Assembly (NCBI GenBank): GCA_037442205.1
Contig: JBBIQS010000044.1
Span: 1-64,000, forward strand
DNA length: 64,000 nucleotides
From: JBBIQS01 sp037442205
GTDB taxonomy: Bacteria > Myxococcota > Myxococcia > Myxococcales > UBA5297
Direction of reading: 5' to 3'
The position numbers were made by a program, and so were the translations under genes. Of this stretch, positions 28,383 through 36,294 are shown in pieces (within the stretch, counting starts at the first letter, position 1; the number at the start of each line of letters is the position of its first letter). The notes below the pieces were generated by a model, which saw only the letters and a program-made list of their open reading frames with translations, did not search any database and was not told where the DNA came from.

Positions 28383-28427
28383 GAGGCGCGGGCGCCATCG
28401 GTCAACAGACCGATGTGCCCGCGCCTC
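28383..28427 (-). terminator. Strong hairpin after the NrfD operon
   Basis: The arms 28383-28403 (GAGGCGCGGGCGCCATCGGTC) without its last base count and 28408-28427 pair over about 20 bases with one mismatch and one bulge around the loop AACA. It begins 12 bases after the NrfD stop and 240 bases before rbfA, so it is placed as the operon terminator. A run of four T follows only about 20 bases later on the minus strand, so it may be a processing or attenuating stem rather than a textbook terminator. Confidence 0.5.
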
Positions 28428-28438
28428 GCCTTGCCCAC

Positions 28439-29695
28439 TCAGGCCACTTCCGCGGGAGTGGCGTGCGCTTCGTGCACCTCAGGCATGGTGGCGCCCTTGG
28501 CCAGGAAATCGCCTGTGATGATCCGCACCGCCACCTTCACCATCAGCGTGTAGAGCAGGAACCCGATCCCGTAGACGCCGACCGAGACCATCAGCTCGAC
28601 GCGGCTGGGGAAGTACTCGTAGATGTCGCCGAGCACCGACGGAGTGAAGCCGGGGATCACCAGCGCCACGCCCTTCTCGATGTAGCAGCCGGCGTAGATC
28701 ATCCCCGCCCCCAGGTTGAGCGTGATCCAGTTCTTGCGGGTCTTGGGCACCAGGAACAACAGGAACGAGCCGACGCTCAGGAACAGCGCCAGCCAGGTGT
28801 AGGGCACCAGCGTCCGGTGCTCGCCCAGGCCGCTGAAGGCGTAGCGGGTGAAGAGCAGGTGCTGGGTGTTCGAGTAGTACTCGCGGAAGATCTCCGCTCC
28901 GAACAGGAAGAGGTTGATGAACATCGCGTAGGCCATCAGCTCGGCGATCTTCCAGATGGCCTCGTCCTTGATGGCGATCTTGGTGGCCTTCCGCACCACC
29001 TGCAGCAGCACCAGCATGATCGCCGGCCCGGAGCAGAAGGCCGAGGCCAGGAAGCGCGGAGCCAGGATGGCCGAGTTCCAGTACGGTCGCGCCGCCAAGC
29101 CGTTGTAGAGGAAGGCGGTGACGGTGTGGATGCTCACCGCCGCCGGGATCGATAACAGGATCAGCGGGGTGGCGAAGCTCTTCGAGTAGTGACGCCCGGT
29201 GTGGGCCCGGTAGAGCAGGTGGGTGACGATGGTGAAGTTGAGCAGGAAGTAGAGGTTGAGCACCAGCGCGTCCCATGCCAGCAGCGAGCTGGGCGCGTTC
29301 CATTTCCCGACCAGCGGCAGCATGTGCCAGAAGCGGTCGGGCCGCCCCATGTCGACCGCCACGAAGAGCAGGCACATCACGATGGAGCTCACCGCCAACA
29401 GCTCCCCGAGGATGACGATCTCCTTGATCGGCTTCCAGTGATAGACGTACGCGGGAATCACCAGCACCACCGCCGCCGCCGCCACGCCCACCAGGAAGGT
29501 GAAGTTGCCGATGTAGAACGCCCACGAGACCTGGTCCCGCATGTTGGTCTTGATCAGGCCGCTGTGGAGCTGCTCGGCGTACCCGGTGATGCCGATGGCG
29601 ATCAGCGCCAGCAGGAACGCCAGCCAGGCGAAGTAGGCCCGGCTGCCCTTGAGGACGATCCGCACGCTGCCGACGAAGAAGTTCCAGAAGAGCAT
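28439..29695 (-). CDS. NrfD/PsrC-family polytopic quinol-interacting subunit
   Basis: Integral membrane protein of 418 residues with about ten hydrophobic helices from residue 20 to 400 ('YFAWLAFLLALIAIGITGYA', 'FYIGNFTFLVGVAAAAVVLVIPAYV'). It belongs to the NrfD/PsrC/DsrP family, which exchanges electrons between menaquinone and a periplasmic Fe-S protein. It is the last gene of the operon, 9 bases after the Fe-S gene. With the four-cluster ferredoxin and tetraheme lipoprotein it forms a module that carries electrons from the quinol pool to a periplasmic terminal reductase, or the reverse. Confidence 0.88.
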   Translation of the reverse strand: MLFWNFFVGSVRIVLKGSRAYFAWLAFLLALIAIGITGYAEQLHSGLIKTNMRDQVSWAFYIGNFTFLVGVAAAAVVLVIPAYVYHWKPIKEIVILGELLAVSSIVMCLLFVAVDMGRPDRFWHMLPLVGKWNAPSSLLAWDALVLNLYFLLNFTIVTHLLYRAHTGRHYSKSFATPLILLSIPAAVSIHTVTAFLYNGLAARPYWNSAILAPRFLASAFCSGPAIMLVLLQVVRKATKIAIKDEAIWKIAELMAYAMFINLFLFGAEIFREYYSNTQHLLFTRYAFSGLGEHRTLVPYTWLALFLSVGSFLLFLVPKTRKNWITLNLGAGMIYAGCYIEKGVALVIPGFTPSVLGDIYEYFPSRVELMVSVGVYGIGFLLYTLMVKVAVRIITGDFLAKGATMPEVHEAHATPAEVA

Positions 29696-29704
29696 GGGGT
29701 GGTC

Positions 29705-30637
29705 TCACACGCCGTAGAAGTAGAAGAACTTCGGCTGGGTGTTGAGCTCCTCCTTGAGGATGAAGACCCGCTTGTTCTCGATGACGTAGCGGACCTCGCT
29801 GGCCGGATCGAGGAGGTTGCCGAACTTGCGCGCCCCTACCGGACAGACCTCCACGCAGGCCGGATAGAGGCCCTTGCGCGTGCGCTGCACGCAGAAGGTG
29901 CACTTCTCCACCACTCCCCGCGGCCGAGGCCGGTTGCCCAGGTAGTGGGTTTCCGGGTTCGCCTCCTCGCTGGGCAGCTTGGGCTCGGTCCAGTTGAAGT
30001 GGCGCGCGCCGTAGGGACAGGCCGACATGCAGCAGCGGCAGCCGATGCACCAGTTGTAGTCCACGGTCACGATCCCGTCGGGCTCCGACCAGGTCGCGCC
30101 CGCCGGGCACACCCGCACGCAGGCCGGGTTGCGGCACTGCTGACAGGCCACCGGCATGTAGAAGTGGCCCTCCCGCGGGACCTGCTCGGCCCGGTAGTAG
30201 GCGTCGGAGTCCATCACGTCGACGCCGGTCTCCTTCTTCATCTCCAGCACCGTGATCCAGTGCACCTTCGGCTCCCGCGACTGGTTGTTCTCCTTGACGC
30301 AGGCGTAGACGCAGCGCCGGCAGCCGATGCAGCGCGACAGGTCGAGCGCGTAGCCGAACAGGGTGTTGGCCAGCGCCGGCTCGGCGCCGACCCTGAACGG
30401 CTTGCCGAAGCGCTTGGTGTAGTCGGCGTCGAGGCGCGACAGCACCCGCGCGAGCTCGTCCTTGGTGAGCTCGCGGAAGTGCTTCTGCAGGTAGGCCTCG
30501 CGCTCCTCGGGAGAGCAGTTGGCCAGCACCGCCCCAGCCACCGCCGCCGCCGCCCGCGCCAGGAAGTCGCGCCGGCTGCTCGCCTCGGGAAGCTGGCTGC
30601 CGGCCATCCCTGGCTCGCGCTGATCCTTGGGGTTCAT
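29705..30637 (-). CDS. Tat-exported four-cluster [4Fe-4S] ferredoxin (DsrO/NrfC/DmsB type)
   Basis: Protein of 310 residues with a twin-arginine signal (SRRDFLARAAAAVAG, RR at 22-23). A Cys at 41 (AVLANC) could be lipidated. Sixteen cluster Cys are visible in four groups: CIGCRRCVYAC (about 103-113), CQQCRNPACVRVC, CIGCRCCMSAC, and CTFC...CVEVC. That is the pattern of DmsB/NrfC/DsrO proteins with four [4Fe-4S] clusters acting as an electron wire on the outside of the membrane. GAGGAG lies before the start. Partner of the NrfD protein downstream and probably of the tetraheme lipoprotein upstream. Confidence 0.9.
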   Translation of the reverse strand: MNPKDQREPGMAGSQLPEASSRRDFLARAAAAVAGAVLANCSPEEREAYLQKHFRELTKDELARVLSRLDADYTKRFGKPFRVGAEPALANTLFGYALDLSRCIGCRRCVYACVKENNQSREPKVHWITVLEMKKETGVDVMDSDAYYRAEQVPREGHFYMPVACQQCRNPACVRVCPAGATWSEPDGIVTVDYNWCIGCRCCMSACPYGARHFNWTEPKLPSEEANPETHYLGNRPRPRGVVEKCTFCVQRTRKGLYPACVEVCPVGARKFGNLLDPASEVRYVIENKRVFILKEELNTQPKFFYFYGV

Positions 30638-30683
30638 GCGCTCTCCTCGGACCGCGGCCGCCTGGCCGCGGCACCCGCCTCCG

Positions 30684-31256
30684 TCAGTCGTGGATCTCCG
30701 CTGGCCTGGGCGGCGGCTCCAGCGGCTGCAGGGCCTTGAAGTGCGGCGCGTGCGGGTCGTGGCAGTTGGCGCACAACAGGTACTGCTTCTTGCCGTTCCA
30801 GCTGCCGGTCCGCTTGCCGTGAACCCCCACCTTCCAGTCGCGGTACTTGTCGCCGTGGCACTGGCCGCACAGCCGGTAGGACTCGGAGAACGGGACCAGC
30901 GTGCCGCTGGCCAGCCGGAGCATGTCCCGCGGCTTCGGGTTGTGGCAGTCGAAGCACCAGCGCTCGCGATCGCCGTGGCGCAGCGGCTGCTTGTCCTCGT
31001 GCATCCCCAGCTCGCGCCGCTCGAGGTTGGGCTCCAGGTCCTCGTGGCACTGCGAGCAGGGAAAGACGCCCTCGGTGAAGGGCGGCGGCGGCACCGGGAA
31101 CTCCTCGGCCCCTGGCCGGCCCGCCGGCTTGTCGGCCCCGGCGGCCGCCGCCACCGCCTCCGGCGCCTGGCCGGGGAGCGGCGGCGCCCCCTGCTCCGGA
31201 GTGCACGCCGCGCCCGCCAGCAGAAGCGCCGCGCTCAAGGGAAGTGGAGTCCTCAT
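30684..31256 (-). CDS. Tetraheme c-type cytochrome lipoprotein
   Basis: Lipoprotein of 190 residues (signal MRTPLPLSAALLLAGAAC, lipid Cys 18). Four CxxCH heme motifs are visible: CSQCH, CFDCH, CGQCH and CANCH. A Pro-rich linker (about 20-62) tethers the heme domain. The spacing resembles split-Soret or NrfB/doubled-CXXCH multiheme proteins, but no exact family is certain. Position in the operon (between a cNMP-binding protein and the Fe-S protein) suggests it passes electrons between the Fe-S/NrfD module and a periplasmic acceptor, such as the octaheme protein at 24904-26469. Confidence 0.86.
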   Translation of the reverse strand: MRTPLPLSAALLLAGAACTPEQGAPPLPGQAPEAVAAAAGADKPAGRPGAEEFPVPPPPFTEGVFPCSQCHEDLEPNLERRELGMHEDKQPLRHGDRERWCFDCHNPKPRDMLRLASGTLVPFSESYRLCGQCHGDKYRDWKVGVHGKRTGSWNGKKQYLLCANCHDPHAPHFKALQPLEPPPRPAEIHD

Positions 31257-31272
31257 GGTCTCGGCCCTGGCC

Positions 31273-31758
31273 TCAGGCGAACTTCGAGGTGATCAGTCGC
31301 TGCAGCTCGCGCAGCCACATCGCCTGCATCTGGTGCAGCCGGCGGCCGACCACCTCCGAGAGGTTGGCCATCACCCGGTGGCCGCAGCTCTGGTCGGCGG
31401 CCAGGGCCTGCGCCAGCGCCGGGCCCTCGAAGACCACCAGCTCGCTGTCGACCACCACCTTGGCCGAGAGGGTCGAGCGGTGCGGCGGCACCAGCGCCGA
31501 CCACCCCACCAGCTCGCCGGCCCCTTTCTCGTCGACGGTCAGGTCTTGCGGCAGGCCTTCCAGGTCGATCGGCAGCGTCAGCGCCACCCGCCCCGAGGAG
31601 ACCAGGTAGAGGCTCTCGGCGGTGTCTCCCAGGCGGAACAGGCTCGACCCGGAGGAGGCGGGCATCACTTTGGCCAGGTTGGCGAGCTTCTCCAGCTGGA
31701 TGCTCGTCAGGCCGCGAAACAGCTCGCCGGCGGCCAGGGCTTTGACGGGAGCGCTCAT
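31273..31758 (-). CDS. Stand-alone cyclic-nucleotide-binding domain protein
   Basis: Protein of 161 residues consisting of one cNMP-binding (Crp N-terminal-like) domain: 'LFRGLTSIQLEKLANLAKVM', 'LFRLGDTAESLYLVSSGRVAL', 'GAGELVGWSALVPPHRSTLSAKVV'. The phosphate-binding cassette is degenerate (GELVGWSALVPP in place of GExxGExALL...RxA), so it may sense a different ligand or only bind a partner. There is no DNA-binding helix-turn-helix and no signal peptide, so it works in the cytoplasm. Its place inside a respiratory operon, as in some Geobacter/Anaeromyxobacter NrfD loci, suggests control of assembly or activity. Confidence 0.82.
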   Translation of the reverse strand: MSAPVKALAAGELFRGLTSIQLEKLANLAKVMPASSGSSLFRLGDTAESLYLVSSGRVALTLPIDLEGLPQDLTVDEKGAGELVGWSALVPPHRSTLSAKVVVDSELVVFEGPALAQALAADQSCGHRVMANLSEVVGRRLHQMQAMWLRELQRLITSKFA

Positions 31759-31759
31759 G

Positions 31760-32065
31760 TCAGTTCAGGAAGGGGGACGAGGTGTTGGCGCGCAGGCTCT
31801 GGCGCGAGGGGGACTCGGGGAACTGCTCCACCGCCGCCCGCTCCTGCCGCACGTGCTGCTCCAGGCGGCTGATCGCCAGCTCGCGCGGGATGCGCGGGGG
31901 CTTCACGATCTCGGTGGGGGCGAAGAAATGCGAGGGCTGAGCCACCTGCTGTGCCTCCATCCGAGCAGGCGCTTGCGCACGGTCGCGCTCGCTGGCGAAG
32001 GCGTAGGTGATTGATGCGCTGCCGACCATCAGGACGATCACGAGAACCAGCGAGAGCTCGAGCAT
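31760..32065 (-). CDS. Small single-helix membrane protein leading the respiratory operon
   Basis: Protein of 101 residues starting at ATG 32065 with an excellent AAGGAGG. It has one N-terminal membrane helix (about 3-24, LELSLVLVIVLMVGSASITYAF) and a polar tail with 'HFFAPTEIVKPPRIPRELAISRLEQHVRQERAAVEQFPESP'. I do not recognise a family. Its stop codon starts 2 bases from the next start, and a sigma54-type promoter ends 27 bases upstream. It is probably an accessory or assembly subunit of the complex encoded below it. Confidence 0.72.
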   Translation of the reverse strand: MLELSLVLVIVLMVGSASITYAFASERDRAQAPARMEAQQVAQPSHFFAPTEIVKPPRIPRELAISRLEQHVRQERAAVEQFPESPSRQSLRANTSSPFLN

Positions 32066-32091
32066 GTGTAGCCTCCTTGCCCCGGCAGCTG

Positions 32092-32107
32092 TGCGATGTC
32101 CGTGCCA
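32092..32107 (-). promoter_or_regulatory. Sigma54 (-24/-12) promoter of the Fe-S/NrfD operon
   Basis: On the minus strand the bases read TGGCAC-ggaca-TCGCA, one mismatch from the consensus TGGCAC-N5-TTGCA, with the essential GG and GC at the right spacing. Transcription would start near 32080, leaving a short leader with the AAGGAGG of the first gene at 32065. The adjacent divergent genes encode an NtrC-family sigma54 activator and its kinase, which supports the call. The 312-base gap 32066-32377 also has to hold the kinase-gene promoter, which I cannot place. Confidence 0.7.
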
Positions 32108-32195
32108 GCGCCCCGCGGCGCCCCTCGCCAGAGGGAAGTGGCGGCCGCCGGCGGGCCGATGACGCGGCGCGCCTGCCGCCTTGTCAGTGCGCGGC

Positions 32196-32210
32196 CTGTC
32201 AGCCTGGCAG
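32196..32210. promoter_or_regulatory. Putative enhancer site for the NtrC-type regulator
   Basis: CTGTCAG-c-CTGGCAG is an imperfect palindrome (6 of 7 pairs) about 90-115 bases upstream of the sigma54 promoter. That distance is normal for NtrC-family activator sites. Related half-sites TGTCAG (32182) and TTGACAG (about 32250) lie nearby. Confidence 0.4.
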
Positions 32211-32377
32211 TGACCGTGACCGCGCGCGTCGCGCCACCCTGAGGGGCCAATTGACAGCCGCGTGCGCCCACGCCCACCCTGGAACCATCCACCCCGGGGG
32301 GGACTCGGGGTTGCGCCGCTTCCACAGTCCGGCCGCCCACGGCCGGGACTGGTGCGAGCGGGGACGGCACTCCGAGC

Positions 32378-34243
32378 ATGCGGGCACGCGTCAGCGGCAT
32401 GGTCTACCGGTTCGTGCTGGCGGTCTCGGCCGCGGTGATCGCGGTGTGCCTGATCGGCGCCTGGGCCTTCTCGCGCCACCACTACGCCGAGCTGGTCGCC
32501 TCGGCCCAGGCCACGGCGCGGGTCAAGGCGGATCTGATCGGCAGCGCGCTCGAACACCAGATGATCGAGAACCAGCGCGATCTGATCGCCAAGATGGTCA
32601 AGACCTTCGCCGACGACCCGACCATCGACCGGGTGCGGATCCTCGATCGGGCCGGAGAGATCCGCTTCTCCAGCAAGCCCTCGGAGGTCGGCAACAGCCT
32701 CTCCGCCGGCTCGGCGACCTGCGCCGCCTGCCACTCAGCATCGGGCGAACCGCGCCTGGCCTCGGCGGTGGTGGAGCTGGGCGACGGCGACCTGCTGCAG
32801 AGCGCGATGCCGATCCTCAACCACCCGGAGTGCCACCACTGCCACTCTCCCAGCCAGCGGATGAACGGCGTGCTGCTGGTGGACGTGCGCACAGGCGAGC
32901 TGCTGCGCGCCTACGACCGCGACCTGCGCTGGATGGTGGGCACGATCATCGCCCTGGCCCTGGGGTTGCTGGCGGCGATCGCCATGTCGGTGCGGGTGGT
33001 CGTGCTGCGCCGGCTCGACCGCTTCGGCGAGGCGGCTCGGGCCATCGCCGCCGGCGACCTGCAGCGCCGGGTGCCGGTCTCCGGCGACGACAGCCTGGCC
33101 TGGATGGCCCGCTCCTTCAACGCGATGGCCGACTCGGTGACCACCCTGGCCAGCGAGCTCAAGACCCAGCGCGAGCGGCTGGAGATGATCATCAACGGCG
33201 TCGACGACGGCATCGTGGTCCTCGACTCCCAGCTCAAGGTGATGGCCGCCAACGAGGCCTTCCTGGCCCGCACCCGCCGCGCGCGGGAGGAGATGGTCGG
33301 CCAGCCGTGCCAGGAGGTCGCCTGCCGCGGGGTGCGCACGCCGTCGAGCTGCCCCTCCTGCCGCTGCTTCGCCTCCGGCGCCCGGCAGACCGCGGTGCTG
33401 ACCGTCGAGGACCCCGCCTCCGGCGAGCGCCGCTACGAGGAGGTGCACAGCTCGCCAATCCGCGTCGCCGGCGAGGTCACCACCGTGGTCGAGGTCTGGC
33501 GCGACATCACCGAGCGCCGGCTGGCCGAGGGGCGGCTGTTCCAGAGCCACCGCATGGCGTCGCTGGGGATGCTGGCCTCGGGCTTCTCCCACGAGCTGAA
33601 CACGCCGCTGGGCACGGTGCTGACCTCGGTGGAGGGGGTGCTGCGGGCGCTGGCCGAGGAGAAGCCGATCGACGGCGAGGAGCGGCGCTACCTGCTGGAG
33701 TCGGCGCGCATCGCCCGCGAGCAGGTGCTGCGCTGCCGAGGGATCACCCAGCAGTTCCTGCGGCTGTCGCGCGGCCAGTCGGCGCCCACCGATCTCATCG
33801 ACGCCTTCCCGGTGGTGGCGGCGGTGGCCCGGCTGGTCGAGCCCACCGCCCGCGAGAGGAACGTCTCGGTGGCCGCCCCGCCGCCCGAGTCGCCGGCCAC
33901 GGTGCGCGCCAGCGAGTCGGAGCTGCAGCAGGTGCTGCTCAACCTGATCCTCAACGCCATCCAGGCCTGCCGTGCCGGCGGCCAGGTGAGCGTGGAGCTG
34001 ACCACCGGCTGCCAGGTGCGGATCGCGGTGCGCGACGACGGCAGCGGCATCGCCGAGGACAAGCTGGGGCGCCTGTTCGAGCCCTTCTTCAGCCTGCGCC
34101 CCGGCGGCACCGGGCTGGGCCTGTTCCTGTCGCTGGAGATGGCGCGGGGCTGGGGCGCCGACATCCAGGTGAAGAGCAGGCTGGGCCAGGGCTCGCAGTT
34201 CACGGTGGTCTTTGACCGGGCGAGCGCGCAAGGAGGGACGTGA
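32378..34243 (+). CDS. Sensor histidine kinase with diheme-c periplasmic domain
   Basis: Membrane sensor of 621 residues. TM1 is about 11-31 and TM2 about 184-209; the periplasmic domain between them contains two CxxCH heme-c motifs, CAACH (115-119) and CHHCH (152-156). HAMP follows (about 208-262), then a PAS domain (about 267-380) with an unusual Cys group (C311, C316, C325, C328, C330), and a HisKA/HATPase core: H405 in FSHELNTP, LILNAIQA, DDGSGIAED and GGTGLGL. The heme site may sense redox state, NO, nitrite or a quinone-linked signal. It is followed by its response regulator with a 2-base gap and is divergent from the NrfD operon it probably controls. Confidence 0.9.
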   Translation: MRARVSGMVYRFVLAVSAAVIAVCLIGAWAFSRHHYAELVASAQATARVKADLIGSALEHQMIENQRDLIAKMVKTFADDPTIDRVRILDRAGEIRFSSKPSEVGNSLSAGSATCAACHSASGEPRLASAVVELGDGDLLQSAMPILNHPECHHCHSPSQRMNGVLLVDVRTGELLRAYDRDLRWMVGTIIALALGLLAAIAMSVRVVVLRRLDRFGEAARAIAAGDLQRRVPVSGDDSLAWMARSFNAMADSVTTLASELKTQRERLEMIINGVDDGIVVLDSQLKVMAANEAFLARTRRAREEMVGQPCQEVACRGVRTPSSCPSCRCFASGARQTAVLTVEDPASGERRYEEVHSSPIRVAGEVTTVVEVWRDITERRLAEGRLFQSHRMASLGMLASGFSHELNTPLGTVLTSVEGVLRALAEEKPIDGEERRYLLESARIAREQVLRCRGITQQFLRLSRGQSAPTDLIDAFPVVAAVARLVEPTARERNVSVAAPPPESPATVRASESELQQVLLNLILNAIQACRAGGQVSVELTTGCQVRIAVRDDGSGIAEDKLGRLFEPFFSLRPGGTGLGLFLSLEMARGWGADIQVKSRLGQGSQFTVVFDRASAQGGT

Positions 34244-34245
34244 CC

Positions 34246-35592
34246 ATGAGACCGGTGAGCGTGCTGCTGGTGGACGACGACGACGCCTATCGGACGGTGC
34301 TGGCGGGGGAGCTGCGGCGGCGCGGCTACCAGATGTCCACCGCGGCGACCGCCAAGGAAGGGCTGGAGACGGCGCTGGCCGAGCACCCGCGGGTGACGCT
34401 GCTCGACCTGCGCCTTCCCGACGGCGAGGGGCTGGAGGTCCTCAAGAAGCTGCGCGAGAAGCAGTCGCCGACCGAGGTGATCATGCTCACCGGGCATGGG
34501 ACCATCGACACCGCCATCGAGGCGATCCGGCTGGGGGCCTTCGACTACGTCTCCAAGCCCTGCCCGATCGAGGAGCTGGAGATCCGGCTGGGCAAGGCGC
34601 TCGAGCGGCGCTCGCTGATCGACCGCAACCGGATCCTGGAGAGCGCGCTGCTGCCGGCCGACGGCGAGGACCTGATCGGCGAGAGCCCGACCTTCCTCGA
34701 GATGCTCAAGCGGATCGAGAAGGTCGCCGCCACCGGCTCGTCGGTGCTGGTGCTGGGCGAGACCGGGGTGGGCAAGGAGATGGTGGCCCGCCGGATCCAC
34801 GCCCTGAGCCCGCGGGCGGCGCGGCCGTTCGTGGCGGTGGAGTGCGCCGCGCTCCAGGAGGAGATCCTCCAGAGCGAGCTCTTCGGCCACGAGCGGGGCT
34901 CGTTCACCGGGGCGGTGCGCTCCAAGCCCGGGCTGTTCGAGGTGGCCGACGGCGGCACCTTGTTCCTGGACGAGATCGGCGAGGTGACTCCGGCGACGCA
35001 GGTCAAGCTGCTGCGGGTGCTGGAGGCCTCGACCTTCCGCCACGTGGGCGGCACCGACGAGCTCAAGGTGGACGTGCGGCTGCTGGCGGCGACCAACCGG
35101 CCGCTGGAGAAGATGGTGGCCGAGGGGCTGTTCCGCGAGGACCTGCTCTACCGGCTCGATGCCTTCCGGATCGAGATTCCGCCGCTGAGACAGCGCCGGG
35201 AGGACATCCCCGCGCTGTGCCAGCACTTCCTCGCCCGGCTGGCGCCGAGAGTCGGAGCGACGCGGGGCCTGTCGGCGGCGGCGCTGGAGGCGCTGGCGCG
35301 CCACGACTGGCCCGGCAACGTCCGCGAGCTGCTCCACGTGCTCGAGCACGGGCTGATCGTCTCGGACGGACCGGAGATCGAGGTCAAGGACCTCCCGCGC
35401 TCGGCGCTGCGGGCGGCGCCGGCGCCCGCGGCCGGAGGGGAGTCCGAGCTGATGACCCTGCACGAGCTGGAGCGGGCGCACATCGACCGGGCGCTGCGGG
35501 TCCACGGCGGGCACCGCGGCAAGGTGGCCCGGGCCCTGGGGATCAGCGAGCGCAATCTCTACCGCAAGCTGCGCGAGCACGGGCTCGCCTGA
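34246..35592 (+). CDS. NtrC-family sigma54-dependent response regulator
   Basis: Protein of 448 residues. The receiver domain (about 1-120) has the acidic cluster VDDDD, the phospho-Asp in LLDLRLP, T in MLTGHG and K in VSKPC. The AAA+ domain (about 140-365) has Walker A GETGVGKE, the sigma54-contact loop GSFTGA, Walker B GGTLFLDEIG and the sensor region VRLLAATNR. The C-terminal Fis-type helix-turn-helix is 'HRGKVARALGISERNLYRKL'. ATG 34246 is preferred over GTG 34240 because the AGGAGGG site is then 8 bases away. It is paired with the heme-c kinase upstream; expected target is the sigma54 promoter at 32092-32107. Confidence 0.93.
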   Translation: MRPVSVLLVDDDDAYRTVLAGELRRRGYQMSTAATAKEGLETALAEHPRVTLLDLRLPDGEGLEVLKKLREKQSPTEVIMLTGHGTIDTAIEAIRLGAFDYVSKPCPIEELEIRLGKALERRSLIDRNRILESALLPADGEDLIGESPTFLEMLKRIEKVAATGSSVLVLGETGVGKEMVARRIHALSPRAARPFVAVECAALQEEILQSELFGHERGSFTGAVRSKPGLFEVADGGTLFLDEIGEVTPATQVKLLRVLEASTFRHVGGTDELKVDVRLLAATNRPLEKMVAEGLFREDLLYRLDAFRIEIPPLRQRREDIPALCQHFLARLAPRVGATRGLSAAALEALARHDWPGNVRELLHVLEHGLIVSDGPEIEVKDLPRSALRAAPAPAAGGESELMTLHELERAHIDRALRVHGGHRGKVARALGISERNLYRKLREHGLA

Positions 35593-35616
35593 GCTCTATA
35601 GCGCGGGCCGCCGCCA

Positions 35617-36294
35617 TTACTTCCCGGCCGCCAGCACGTTCATCCGCCGCTCCGCCCAGAGCACGACGCGGTCGCCCTCGCGGTGCTCCTCGAGGAAGCG
35701 CTCCAGCGCGTCCCAGGGCCCCGTGGCCCCTCTGCGCGAAGGCAGATGGCGGAGGAAGTCGGCCGAATCCTCGAAATGGAACAGCGTCCGGAAGGTCACG
35801 GTGTCGCTCAGTTTGAATCCGGCGAGGCGCCTCATCGCCTGCTGGGCTGCCTGCTTGGCGGCGCCCTCGTCCCCGTCGCCGACGTCGAAGCGCATCTCCG
35901 CCTCGATCAGCGTTCCCTGATCCCCGGGCTCGATCACGACGAGCCTCCCGCCCGGCGAGAGCATCTCTGCCGCCCGGCGCAGGCTCGCGTCCATTGCCGG
36001 CGGGGGAACGTGGTGCAGCGACAGCGAGAACACCGCCACGTCGAACGAATGGCCGGTAAGGTCGATCGTCTCCGCGCTGCCCGAAAGAAAGGTGACGTTG
36101 CCGGCGGCGACCTGGGCGCGCGCCCGCCGCAGCGCCGTGCGGTCGGGATCGACGGCGACCACTTCGCGGGCCCTCGCGGCCAGGTCGCGAGTGATCCGCC
36201 CGGAGCCGCACCCCAGCTCGAGGACCGCCTTTCCTTCGAGGTCGCAGCCCCGGGCGATGTGCAGGATGAACTGGTTGGTCGGGTCGAACTGCAC
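35617..36294 (-). CDS. Class I SAM-dependent methyltransferase
   Basis: Cytoplasmic enzyme of 225 residues, apparently starting at GTG 36294. Motif I is VLELGCGSGRITRDL (about 24-38); acidic VAVDPD (47-52), 'FDVAVFSLSLHHVPPPAMDASLRRAAEMLSPGGRLVVIEPGDQG' give motifs II-III of the Methyltransf_11/25 group. The C-terminal part carries no recognisable substrate domain. It is convergent with the NtrC-type regulator (24-base gap) and has no operon partner; its substrate is unknown. Confidence 0.8.
   Translation of the reverse strand: MQFDPTNQFILHIARGCDLEGKAVLELGCGSGRITRDLAARAREVVAVDPDRTALRRARAQVAAGNVTFLSGSAETIDLTGHSFDVAVFSLSLHHVPPPAMDASLRRAAEMLSPGGRLVVIEPGDQGTLIEAEMRFDVGDGDEGAAKQAAQQAMRRLAGFKLSDTVTFRTLFHFEDSADFLRHLPSRRGATGPWDALERFLEEHREGDRVVLWAERRMNVLAAGK

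Noticed and set aside
28192..28398. Short minus-strand open frame (68 codons) between the NrfD operon and rbfA
   Set aside because: It covers a hairpin-bearing intergenic region, lacks a ribosome site and has no recognisable features.
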